The position numbers and the translations under genes are program-made. DNA of 15,126 nucleotides from an uncultured Collinsella sp. (GTDB lineage Bacteria; Actinomycetota; Coriobacteriia; Coriobacteriales; Coriobacteriaceae), in assembly GCA_958421035.1 (NCBI GenBank), contig CATZKS010000045.1, forward strand, positions 1-15,126, written 5' to 3'. Position 1 is the stretch's first letter, and each line of letters begins with the position of its first letter. Below the pieces are notes generated by a model that saw nothing but the letters and a program-made list of their open reading frames with translations, was not told the origin of the DNA and searched no databases. Below are positions 7,163-13,431 of this stretch, piece after piece.

Positions 7163-7501
7163 ATGGAATATCGACAGACAGATGGTAAAACTCGACGCGT
7201 GCACAAGCAGTATGTGGACGTCGTGGCCCGCATCCTCGCGGGCGGACAAGTCGTGCCGGTTACCGTCTGCTGGGTCGACGGTCGCTGTTTTACGATCGAC
7301 GAGATTGTCTCATCCACCGGTTTTGGCCTAACGGTTCACGGCATTCGTACGGCAACCTATAAGGTTCGTTTTGGTGGGCATGCGACCGAACTGTATCTGG
7401 AAGAACAGGCGCGCGAGCGACCGGATGGCTCGCAGGCCCATCTGATGCGTTGGTGGGTGTGGGCATTCGACCGTACGCTCGAGAGTGGGCGCCGCAGGTA
7501 A
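7163..7501 (+). CDS. Small basic hypothetical protein (112 aa)
   Basis: I do not recognise this protein with certainty. It begins MEYRQTDGKTRRVHKQYVDV and has alternating beta-rich stretches (VVPVTVCWVDGRCFTIDEIV; ATYKVRFGGHATELYLEE), with a C-terminal WWVWAFDRTLESGRRR. The pattern of a strand, an R-C-F/T-I-D-E turn, then ELYLEE and a W-W-V-W strand loosely recalls small DUF6504-type proteins of Actinobacteria, but that is only a resemblance. No membrane segment or signal peptide is seen. AGGAGG just before the ATG at 7163 fixes the start; the longer frame from 7088 has no such site. It is divergent from pit and 78 nt ahead of the BI-1 gene, which seems to have its own promoter. Confidence 0.75.
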   Translation: MEYRQTDGKTRRVHKQYVDVVARILAGGQVVPVTVCWVDGRCFTIDEIVSSTGFGLTVHGIRTATYKVRFGGHATELYLEEQARERPDGSQAHLMRWWVWAFDRTLESGRRR

Positions 7502-7519
7502 GAGCGCGCGGCATTCGGG

Positions 7520-7525
7520 TACAAT
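7520..7525 (+). promoter_or_regulatory. Possible -10 box of the BI-1 family gene
   Basis: TACAAT preceded by CGGG and followed by GG lies 54 nt before the ATG at 7580. The -35 region is not convincing. Confidence 0.35.
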
Positions 7526-7579
7526 GGCAGGAATCTTGTCACCTACGGCGCTGTCGCGGCGCTTTTGAAAGGATGAAGT

Positions 7580-8275
7580 ATGAACGATATCCAGGGTTAT
7601 CAGAACGGCCCCATTGAGACCGGCGCAAGCCGTGCCAAGGAGATGTCGCCGCGCGCGTACAACCTTGTCATGTCTGCCCTGATCTTTTTGGGCTTTTGCG
7701 CCATGGGCGCCGGTGCTTACTTTACGAGCACCATGTCGTTTGCGCGCATGATGATGAGCGGCGCCGCCTTGCCGCTGGTCTTTGGCTCGTTTATTTTGAC
7801 CACCGTCGGCATGGTCATGATGTCGGCCGCCGCGGGCAAGCAGTCTGTGGGTCTGTCCCTTGTGGGCTACGTAATCTTTGCGAGTACCTTTGGCCTGGCC
7901 GCGTCGTTTGGCCTTGCCAATTACGACCTGCCCACCATCAACACTGCCTTTATCGCCACGGCCGCCATCACCTTTGTCTTTGGTGCGCTGGGCGTGACCT
8001 TCCCCAAGTTCTTCCAGCGTGTGTACGGCATTGGTTTTGGCATCCTGCTTGCCACGATTCTGGTCGAGATCGTGCTGATGTTCATGGGCGTCTCGCAGTC
8101 CATCACCGACCTGATCGTGATCGTGGTGTTCGCCGGCTTTATTGGCTATGACACCTATGTGGCCACGACGGTGCCGCCCACGCTGCCCAACGCCGTGCTC
8201 ATGGCATCCAACCTGTTCGTGGACATCATCAACGTGTTCCTGCGCATCCTGAATATCCTTGGTCGTCGCGATTAA
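7580..8275 (+). CDS. Bax inhibitor-1 / YccA-YetJ family membrane protein
   Basis: A seven-helix integral membrane protein of the BI-1 (TMBIM) family; bacterial members such as YetJ act as pH-sensitive calcium leak channels, while others bind FtsH. The 231 residues start with a hydrophilic tail (1-25) and then carry hydrophobic segments from about 28 onward. The C-terminal family block is FAGFIGYDTYVA (184-195) and NLFVDIINVFLRILNILG (211-228). D191 and D215 are spaced exactly as the di-aspartyl pH sensor reported for YetJ (24 apart), so the gating pair appears intact. AAAGGA 8 nt before ATG 7580 supports the start. The gene has its own terminator, so it is probably monocistronic. Confidence 0.92.
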   Translation: MNDIQGYQNGPIETGASRAKEMSPRAYNLVMSALIFLGFCAMGAGAYFTSTMSFARMMMSGAALPLVFGSFILTTVGMVMMSAAAGKQSVGLSLVGYVIFASTFGLAASFGLANYDLPTINTAFIATAAITFVFGALGVTFPKFFQRVYGIGFGILLATILVEIVLMFMGVSQSITDLIVIVVFAGFIGYDTYVATTVPPTLPNAVLMASNLFVDIINVFLRILNILGRRD

Positions 8276-8321
8276 AGCGCGGCATTGCGACGCTTCCTGC
8301 CGGACACGGTAAAACGATGCG

Positions 8322-8350
8322 AAAGGCGGTCCTTCGGGGCCGTCTTTTTT
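8322..8350 (+). terminator. Rho-independent terminator of the BI-1 family gene
   Basis: The stem GGCGGTCC pairs with GGGCCGTC (two G-U pairs) around a TTCG tetraloop and is extended by AAA/TTT. It is followed by six T ending at 8350, 47 nt after the stop. Confidence 0.93.
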
Positions 8351-8363
8351 GTGCGCGGCGGGG

Positions 8364-8369
8364 TATGAT
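8364..8369 (+). promoter_or_regulatory. Possible -10 box of the macrodomain gene
   Basis: TATGAT, preceded by GGGG and followed by GG, lies 47 nt before ATG 8417 and right after the preceding terminator. No clear -35 is visible. Confidence 0.4.
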
Positions 8370-8416
8370 GGATGGGAAAAAGCCGATAGCGGCAGCGACA
8401 GGAAAGGTGGCCACGA

Positions 8417-9559
8417 ATGGCAGATGTCGACAACAGGAACCGTAACCGCAGGTCTAACCGAGCGGGTCAGCCCAATCCCAAGCGCGAGGCGCGTGCCAAG
8501 GCCGCCGAGCGCCATGTGGTGGCTGTGTCCGAGGCCTGCGCCAAGGACATCGAGCGTTCGCTTGCCGGCGTGCGCGAGTTCGATGGCATGCCTGCCGGAT
8601 TTATCGCGGCGATGAAGGCCAAGGCCCACGCGGCCGACGCTGCCGAGGAACAGGTTGCCGAGGAGTCTGAGGCCGCCGAGGAGCCCGAGGTCGAGGCCGC
8701 TGAGGTTGCATCCGTCGAGACCGAGGTTGCGGCCGAGCCTGCACCCGCCGAGGAGGCCACGGAGACCGAGTCCGCGCCTGCCGCCGAAAAGCCCGCTCCG
8801 GTCCTGCCCGAGGTCACCGTGCTCGACGCCTCTGCCACGCAGGCCATTCTGGATAACGGCCGAGGCTACGCGCAGTTCTGTGACATGGCCGTGCTTGCCT
8901 TTGCCTCGTTCACCAATCCGGGCGGTGGCTACATCCAGGGCTATCTGGGCCAGGAGGCCACGCTCTGTGCCGATTCGTACCTGTACAACGTGCTCGATAA
9001 GCAGCGCAAATGGTACGGCGAGAACCGTCGTCGCAACATCAACTGCGAGCTTTACCGCAACCGTGCGCTGGTGGTGCCTGCGGTGCGCTTCGACCGCAAT
9101 CACGTACATGCATATGCTGACGTGATCGTTGCCGCCGCGCCCAACGCCAAGCGCGCTCGCCAGGAGTATCGCGTGGGTGACGATGCCTTGCTGGATGCCC
9201 TGCGCGATCGCATCCGCTTTGTGCTTGCCATCTGCGATGAGCTGGGTCGCGAGAAGCTCGTGCTGGGCGCTTGGGGCTGCGACAACAACGGCTTTGATGC
9301 CGAGACCGTGGCCGAGCTCTTCCGTAAGGAGCTCGCGTCGGGCGACTTTAAGGTCAAGCAGGTCTTCTTTGCCGTGCCCTCTACGCGCTGGGACGAGGAT
9401 TTTGCCAAGTTCGAGCACGTGCTGGCAAACTTCCCCGAGCGCAACGAGGAGTCCTATGCCCAGGTGGCCGCCCGCGCCGCGGCCGCCCGTGCCGCCGAGC
9501 AGGCTCAGGCCGCTGCTGAGGACGATGAGGATGACGACGACTGGCGCAAATACCTGTAA
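8417..9559 (+). CDS. TIGR02452 family protein (PARG-like macrodomain), altered catalytic loop
   Basis: The C-terminal half matches the TIGR02452 / microbial PARG macrodomain family, which binds ADP-ribose and in active members removes poly- or mono-ADP-ribose. Key region: MAVLAFASFTNPGGGY followed by IQGYLGQEATLC (about 157-184), aligning with the family's NPGGG-x7-QEE loop; then YNVL, RALVVPAVRF, DVIVAAAPNA and LVLGAWGCDNNGFD (281-294). At the last QEE position there is Ala (Q179 E180 A181), where active PARGs carry the catalytic Glu. Residues 1-70 are basic and helical; about 71-128 are a low-complexity Ala/Glu/Pro linker; the C-terminus is Asp/Glu-rich and ends WRKYL. At 380 residues it is longer than usual because of these extensions. 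GGAAAGG lies 9-10 nt before ATG 8417. The substrate is unknown. Confidence 0.85.
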   Translation: MADVDNRNRNRRSNRAGQPNPKREARAKAAERHVVAVSEACAKDIERSLAGVREFDGMPAGFIAAMKAKAHAADAAEEQVAEESEAAEEPEVEAAEVASVETEVAAEPAPAEEATETESAPAAEKPAPVLPEVTVLDASATQAILDNGRGYAQFCDMAVLAFASFTNPGGGYIQGYLGQEATLCADSYLYNVLDKQRKWYGENRRRNINCELYRNRALVVPAVRFDRNHVHAYADVIVAAAPNAKRARQEYRVGDDALLDALRDRIRFVLAICDELGREKLVLGAWGCDNNGFDAETVAELFRKELASGDFKVKQVFFAVPSTRWDEDFAKFEHVLANFPERNEESYAQVAARAAAARAAEQAQAAAEDDEDDDDWRKYL

Positions 9560-9595
9560 TCGGTATGTGCTGACAGATAGGTCGATCCGGCAGGC

Positions 9596-10198
9596 ATGCG
9601 CGACGGCACCGCGGTGCGCTATGCGCACGATGTGCGCTGGTGCGGCGTGGCCCAGCGCGACCTGGGCGAGGGCTGGCACGTGATTGAGGAAGGCCTAAAC
9701 GGCCGCACGACGGTGCGCGACGACATGTGCCATCTGGACACCAATCTCAACGGCATCCGCGCACTTCCGATGCTGCTCGAGGCCCATAAGCCGCTGGACG
9801 CCATTGTGATCATGCTGGGCACCAACGACTGTAAGACGGTCTTTAACGTGACAGCTTCCGATATCGCCCGTGGCGCCATGGCGCTGATTCGCGCCGTCCG
9901 CGCGTTTCCGTGGACCGACGCTGCGCCTTGTCCGCGCATTCTGCTGATGGCGCCTATCAAGATTAAGCCGCAGATCGCCGACGTATATATGACCGATTTT
10001 GACGAGCATTCCGTAGAAGCCTCGGAACATTTTGGTGAGTACTACGCGCATGTGGCTGAGCAGTTTGGCTGCGACTTTTTGAATGCCGCCGACTTTGCCG
10101 AGCCGGGCGATATCGACTATCTGCATATGATGCCCGAAAGCCATGAGAGCCTGGGTCACGCCGTGGCAGCCAAGCTCCAAGAGATGCTCGGTGAGTAG
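9596..10198 (+). CDS. SGNH/GDSL hydrolase lacking its catalytic-serine block, probable pseudogene
   Basis: The readable 200 residues match arylesterase-like SGNH hydrolases: block II EEGLNGRTTV (31-40), block III IVIMLGTNDCK (70-80) and block V DYLHMMPESHESLG (174-187), keeping the catalytic Asp174 and His177. Block I (FGDSN, with the nucleophile serine) is absent. It should lie about 15-20 residues upstream of M1, but the frame is closed by TAG at 9578. The bases at 9564-9590 (ATGTGCTGACAG, then ATAGGTCGATCCG) look like a block I coding sequence shortened by small deletions, after which DPAGMRDG is back in the family frame. ATG 9596 has no usable ribosome binding site. It lies 36 nt after the macrodomain gene. 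Either a decayed gene or an assembly or sequencing error in block I explains this; hydrolysis is unlikely as read. Confidence 0.75.
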   Translation: MRDGTAVRYAHDVRWCGVAQRDLGEGWHVIEEGLNGRTTVRDDMCHLDTNLNGIRALPMLLEAHKPLDAIVIMLGTNDCKTVFNVTASDIARGAMALIRAVRAFPWTDAAPCPRILLMAPIKIKPQIADVYMTDFDEHSVEASEHFGEYYAHVAEQFGCDFLNAADFAEPGDIDYLHMMPESHESLGHAVAAKLQEMLGE

Positions 10199-10204
10199 CG
10201 CGAC

Positions 10205-10249
10205 CCCAAACCACCGCAAAGGTGTCTGTCCCCTTTGCGGTGGTTTGGG
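10205..10249. terminator. 18-bp perfect hairpin between the convergent SGNH gene and thiD
   Basis: Bases 10205-10222 are exactly complementary to 10232-10249 around a 9-nt loop. It begins 6 nt after the SGNH stop and 9 nt after the thiD stop on the opposite strand, so it probably ends both transcripts. There is no T-run on either side. The arm contains the CCACCGCAA / TTGCGGTGG core that also occurs, with the arms swapped, in the two hairpins near yaaA. Confidence 0.75.
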
Positions 10250-10258
10250 CTGCGAATC

Positions 10259-11089
10259 TTAATACTGCCACATGTGATTGACGGGGCCGGAGCCTTTGCC
10301 CATGTTCAGGCCGGCGGCCAGAGCGCCTGTCAGGTATGCCTTGCCCGCATTGACGGCGTCGGCAAGATCCATGCCCTGGGCCAGCGCGCAGGCGATGGCG
10401 GACGAGAGCGTGCAGCCGGTGCCGTGCGTGTTGTCGGTCTCGATGCGCTTGTGGCGGAACCACGTGGTGAGTGGATCTCCCAGATGGTTGCCCTCGTCAT
10501 CGAGTGGCGCGGGTTCGGCCAGTACATCGTTGGCCTCGTTGACAAGATGCCCACCCTTAACGAGGGATGCGCAACCAAAGCGGCGGGTGAGGAGCATGGC
10601 AGCATTTTGCTGCGTGCGCTCGGAGTCGACCTCGTAGTCGAGCAGGGCCATGGCTTCGGGAATATTGGGCGTGATAACCGTCGCTAGCGGGAACAGGCGG
10701 CGGGTGAGTGCCTCGGCGGCATCTTCGGCAATCAGCCGTGCGCCCGAGGTGGCTACCATGACGGGGTCGACTACCACGTTTGTCGCGTTCCAAACGCTCA
10801 GGCGGTCGGCGATAACATCGATAATCTCGGCAGAGGAAACCATGCCAATCTTGACGGCGTTGGGGCGGATATCGTCAAAAACGGCATCGATCTGCGCCGC
10901 GACAATATCTGGGGAGATGTTCTGCACGGCGGTGACGCCTAGGGTGTTTTGTGCGGTTATGGCTGTGATGGCCGTCTCGGCATACAGGCGGTGCGCCGTG
11001 ATGGTCTTGATGTCGGCCTGAATGCCGGCACCACCGCTGGAATCGGATCCGGCGATGGATAGAACGGCGGGTACCTTACTGCGATCCAT
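10259..11089 (-). CDS. thiD: Hydroxymethylpyrimidine/phosphomethylpyrimidine kinase ThiD
   Basis: Phosphorylates HMP and then HMP-P to HMP-PP, the pyrimidine substrate for thiamine-phosphate synthase, in the cytoplasm. The 276-residue ribokinase-fold protein shows SIAGSDSSGGAGIQADIKT (11-29), KIGMVSSAEI, VVVDPVMVATSG, VITPNIPEAMALL, SLVKGGH and the anion-hole motif DNTHGTGCTLSSAIACALAQ. AAGGGAG 5 nt before ATG 11089 supports the start. It lies 181 nt downstream of thiC on the same strand, so it may be read through from the TPP-controlled thiC transcript. A TATAAT box and a hairpin in the gap leave room for a separate promoter. No thiE or thiM is visible in the window. Confidence 0.95.
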   Translation of the reverse strand: MDRSKVPAVLSIAGSDSSGGAGIQADIKTITAHRLYAETAITAITAQNTLGVTAVQNISPDIVAAQIDAVFDDIRPNAVKIGMVSSAEIIDVIADRLSVWNATNVVVDPVMVATSGARLIAEDAAEALTRRLFPLATVITPNIPEAMALLDYEVDSERTQQNAAMLLTRRFGCASLVKGGHLVNEANDVLAEPAPLDDEGNHLGDPLTTWFRHKRIETDNTHGTGCTLSSAIACALAQGMDLADAVNAGKAYLTGALAAGLNMGKGSGPVNHMWQY

Positions 11090-11134
11090 GTTCGCTCCCT
11101 TGTTCGGTCGGATTCAAATGGGTCTTCTGCCTGC

Positions 11135-11140
11135 ATTATA
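11135..11140 (-). promoter_or_regulatory. Possible -10 box (TATAAT) of thiD
   Basis: The minus strand has TATAAT 45 nt before the thiD start, immediately beyond the GCCCGGGAT palindrome. No -35 close to TTGACA is present at 16-18 nt spacing (CATACA), so it may need an activator or be weak. Confidence 0.4.
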
Positions 11141-11145
11141 AAGTT

Positions 11146-11175
11146 GCCCGGGATGGCTGTATGGCAATCCCGGGC
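11146..11175 (-). terminator. Hairpin between thiC and thiD
   Basis: GCCCGGGAT at 11146-11154 pairs perfectly with 11167-11175 around a 12-nt loop. It is 95 nt after the thiC stop and abuts the putative thiD -10 box. On the minus strand it is followed by AACTTTATAA, only weakly T-rich. It could attenuate read-through from thiC or act as an operator overlapping the thiD promoter. The rest of the 181-nt gap (11090-11270) shows no gene. Confidence 0.5.
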
Positions 11176-11270
11176 GGGCGATGCAATCTTTACGCAAATG
11201 CAAGCAAATGTTCACACGTCAACAATTGACAGGCACCAGCTCGCCGCCAGAAGCGGCCGCGGCGACAGGG

Positions 11271-12605
11271 CTAGTCCTCCATGCCGAGGTCGATCGTGGT
11301 GCCCTCGAAGATCTTGTTGACGGTGCGGACGGCGCACATCTTGCCACACATGGTGCAAGTGCCCTCGGTGGCGGCGGGGGACTCCTCGTAGCGCTTCTTG
11401 CCCGTAACCGGGTCGAGCGCGCACTTCCACATGGCGTCCCAGTCGAGCTTGCGGCGTACCTGCCCCATCTTGTCGTCCATGTCGCGGGCGTGGGGCACCT
11501 TTTTGGCGATGTCGGCGGCGTGTGCAGCGATCTTGGTGGCCATGAGGCCGTCGAGCACATCCTGGGCGTTGGGCAGGCATAGGTGCTCTGCCGGTGTCAC
11601 GTAGCACAGGAAGTCGGCACCGGAGCTGGCGGAGATGGCGCCGCCGATGGCAGCGGTGATGTGGTCGTAACCCACGCCGATATCGGTCACCAGCGGCCCC
11701 AGCACATAGAACGGGGCGTTGTGGCACAGACGCTTCTGCAGCTTCATATTGGCGGCGATCTCGTCGAGCGCCATGTGACCCGGGCCCTCGACCATGACCT
11801 GGACGCCGGCGGCCCAAGCACGCTTGCACAGCTTGCCCAGTTCGATCATCTCGGCAGTCTCGGTGGCGTCGTTGGAGTCGTAGAGACAGCCCGGGCGGCA
11901 GGAGTCGCCGAGCGAGATCGTTACGTCGTACTCGTGGCAGATTTCGAGCACCTCGTCGTAGAACTCGTAGAAGGGGTTCTCGTTACCGGTGACTTCCATC
12001 CAGCCAAACAGCAGCGAGCCGCCGCGGCTGACGATGTTCATGAGGCGGCCGGTCTCCTTGAAGGTCTTGATGACCGATTTATTGATGCCGCAGTGGATGG
12101 TCATAAAGTCCACGCCGTCTTCGGCGTGTGCACGCACGACCTCGAGCAGATCGTCCTTGGTCAGCTTGACCAGCGGCTTTTCCATGTAGCCGATGGCATC
12201 GTACATGGGGACGGTGCCTACCATGAGCGGCGTCTCGTCGATGAGCTGCTGGCGGAACTGGCGCGTCTTGCCCGAGTTGGAGAGGTCCATGATGGCGTCG
12301 GCGCCAAAGTCCTCGGCGATCTTGACCTTCTTCCATTCCTCAGCGGCGTCGGCCTTGTCGCCCGAGATGCCCAAGTTCACGTTGACCTTGGTGGACAGGC
12401 CCTCGCCGACGCCAAAGGCACGCATGCCCTTTTTGATATGCACGATGTTGGCGGGGATGGCGATGCGGCCGTCGGCCACGCGTTCGCGAATGTACTCGGG
12501 GTCGCGATGCTCGCGCTCGGCGACTTCCTTCATCTGCGGTGTGATCTGCCCGGCGCGGGCGAAGTCGATTTGCGTGACGAGCTTGGGCTCGGTCTGTGTG
12601 CTCAT
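11271..12605 (-). CDS. thiC: Phosphomethylpyrimidine synthase ThiC
   Basis: A radical-SAM enzyme with a [4Fe-4S] cluster that converts aminoimidazole ribotide to HMP-phosphate, the first pyrimidine step of thiamine synthesis. The 444-residue protein is the short form, lacking the extra N-terminal domain of the E. coli enzyme. Hallmarks are DLSNSGKTRQFRQ, MTIHCGIN (168-175), SRGGSLLFGWM (193-203), DSCRPGCLYDSNDATETAEM (234-253), MVEGPGHMALDEI (271-283) and VTDIGVGYDHITAAIGGA (306-323). The cluster cysteines at the C-terminus are C417, C420 and C424, spaced CX2CX3C, one residue tighter than the CX2CX4C of E. coli-type ThiC. The start at 12605 has AGGGAG 8 nt upstream; an in-frame ATG at 12629 falls inside the riboswitch and is rejected. 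Expression should fall when TPP is abundant. Confidence 0.96.
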   Translation of the reverse strand: MSTQTEPKLVTQIDFARAGQITPQMKEVAEREHRDPEYIRERVADGRIAIPANIVHIKKGMRAFGVGEGLSTKVNVNLGISGDKADAAEEWKKVKIAEDFGADAIMDLSNSGKTRQFRQQLIDETPLMVGTVPMYDAIGYMEKPLVKLTKDDLLEVVRAHAEDGVDFMTIHCGINKSVIKTFKETGRLMNIVSRGGSLLFGWMEVTGNENPFYEFYDEVLEICHEYDVTISLGDSCRPGCLYDSNDATETAEMIELGKLCKRAWAAGVQVMVEGPGHMALDEIAANMKLQKRLCHNAPFYVLGPLVTDIGVGYDHITAAIGGAISASSGADFLCYVTPAEHLCLPNAQDVLDGLMATKIAAHAADIAKKVPHARDMDDKMGQVRRKLDWDAMWKCALDPVTGKKRYEESPAATEGTCTMCGKMCAVRTVNKIFEGTTIDLGMED

Positions 12606-12614
12606 TGGCACGGC

Positions 12615-12705
12615 TCCCTTCGTTGGCATTACCCATATCAGGTTTGCGGGTCAGGGCGGGCGCGCCCAGTCTCAGCCTGCCGTCTTGTCCTGCAAGCTCC
12701 CCGTT
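12615..12705 (-). promoter_or_regulatory. TPP riboswitch (THI element) controlling thiC
   Basis: On the minus strand the segment carries the conserved THI-box elements in order: CGGGGAGC (5' side), GGCTGAGA, ACCC, AACCTGAT, then TGGGTAATGCCAACGAAGGGA at the 3' side. It ends 9 nt before the thiC start. The AGGGAG ribosome binding site forms its 3' edge, so TPP binding should hide the site directly and block translation. The stem around CTGGGCGCGCCCGCCCTG is the variable arm. Confidence 0.95.
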
Positions 12706-12719
12706 ATGTCATGGGCTCA

Positions 12720-12725
12720 AGTATA
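12720..12725 (-). promoter_or_regulatory. Possible -10 box of the thiC riboswitch transcript
   Basis: The minus strand has TATACT about 16 nt upstream of the riboswitch 5' edge, which would place the start of transcription just before the aptamer. No clear -35 was found at 17-nt spacing. Confidence 0.45.
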
Positions 12726-12775
12726 GCCTGAATGGGTACGATTGGCCTAACAAGCGTGCCCGTGGGGAGGCGTAC

Positions 12776-13297
12776 ATGGAAGACAAGCATCTATATCGAG
12801 AGACACAATGGGACGTATCGGCCGAGGAGGGCCGTGCACACCATGGGTTGGTCGCGATTGGCTTTGCGGTGCTTGCCGTGCTGGTGATTGCCTTTTGGAT
12901 TTGGACGTTTGGCGGTCGCGGCGGCGCCGCCTGGGAGTTTGAGGCCGACGAGGGCCTGCCGATTATGACGGTGAGGAGTACTGGCGGTAATGCCAATACG
13001 CTCGCCGTTCCGGGCGATTATTGGTACCCGTGCGATGAGTTTGTGCAGTTGCAGCTGAGTGGTGGGTCTATTCCTGGTGAGGAAATCGAACGCGTGACGT
13101 ATGATGCGACGTTCAAAACGTTGACGGTGAAGCTCAAAGATCAAGGGGATGTGCCCACGACGATGGATATCGCGCTGACGGAATGGCGCCTGGAGCCCCC
13201 GTCGGGTGTTGCGGTGTCCGAGGTCGAGCACGTCAAGATTGTCTATCAGGACGGTTCGACAAACGGGATTGCAAAGGCCGACGGTCTAGCTGAATAG
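12776..13297 (+). CDS. Single-pass membrane protein of unknown function (173 aa)
   Basis: I do not recognise a family. The protein has a short hydrophilic N-terminus (1-23), one hydrophobic segment LVAIGFAVLAVLVIAFWIW (about 25-43) followed by FGGRGG, and then an outward or cytoplasmic soluble domain of about 125 residues. That domain is likely beta-rich: LPIMTVRSTGGNANTLAVPG, VQLQLSGGSIPGEEIERVTY, TLTVKLKDQGDVPTTMDIAL and EVEHVKIVYQDG. GGGGAGG 5 nt before ATG 12776 marks the start; the longer frame from 12596 would overlap the thiC start and riboswitch and is not believed. The gene is divergent from thiC and converges on yaaA. No lipobox or sortase motif is seen. Confidence 0.8.
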   Translation: MEDKHLYRETQWDVSAEEGRAHHGLVAIGFAVLAVLVIAFWIWTFGGRGGAAWEFEADEGLPIMTVRSTGGNANTLAVPGDYWYPCDEFVQLQLSGGSIPGEEIERVTYDATFKTLTVKLKDQGDVPTTMDIALTEWRLEPPSGVAVSEVEHVKIVYQDGSTNGIAKADGLAE

Positions 13298-13320
13298 GTG
13301 TCGAGCCTAGCAGCCAATTC

Positions 13321-13395
13321 ATAAAAGTTGCGGTGGAATAGTTCCTGATTGTGCGAAAAAGGCTCAAATAGGAATTATTCCACCGCAAGTTATAT
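13321..13395. repeat. Hairpin repeat copy A, 3' of yaaA
   Basis: The 26-nt arms (13321-13346 and 13370-13395) pair with 3 mismatches around a 23-nt loop. It lies 36 nt after the yaaA stop and 23 nt after the stop of the convergent membrane-protein gene. On the minus strand the hairpin is followed by CTTTTA, so it may terminate yaaA. Its left 16 nt (AAGTTGCGGTGGAATA, 13325-13340) and right 13 nt (CACCGCAAGTTAT, 13381-13393) recur exactly in copy B at 14264-14334. Confidence 0.85.
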
Positions 13396-13431
13396 AGAGA
13401 AGGCTGAGCGGGTCAGTGTTGGGTGCCGGCT

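Noticed and set aside
7328..9679. 783-codon open frame on the minus strand
   Set aside because: It lies antisense to the well-supported small protein, BI-1 and macrodomain genes, crosses the BI-1 terminator, and its translation is low-complexity Gly/Leu/His/Arg typical of a GC-rich shadow.
11193..11210. Short direct repeat GCAAATG...GCAAATG upstream of thiD
   Set aside because: Seven bases repeated once is within chance expectation, and no regulator is suggested by it.
12606..12629. Upstream thiC start at 12629
   Set aside because: This ATG is the conserved ATGCCA part of the TPP riboswitch, and the start at 12605 has a good ribosome binding site.
11583..12731. 382-codon open frame on the plus strand
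   Set aside because: It is fully antisense to thiC and its riboswitch; the composition (Val/Asp/Gly/His-rich) is that of an antisense frame of a GC-rich gene.
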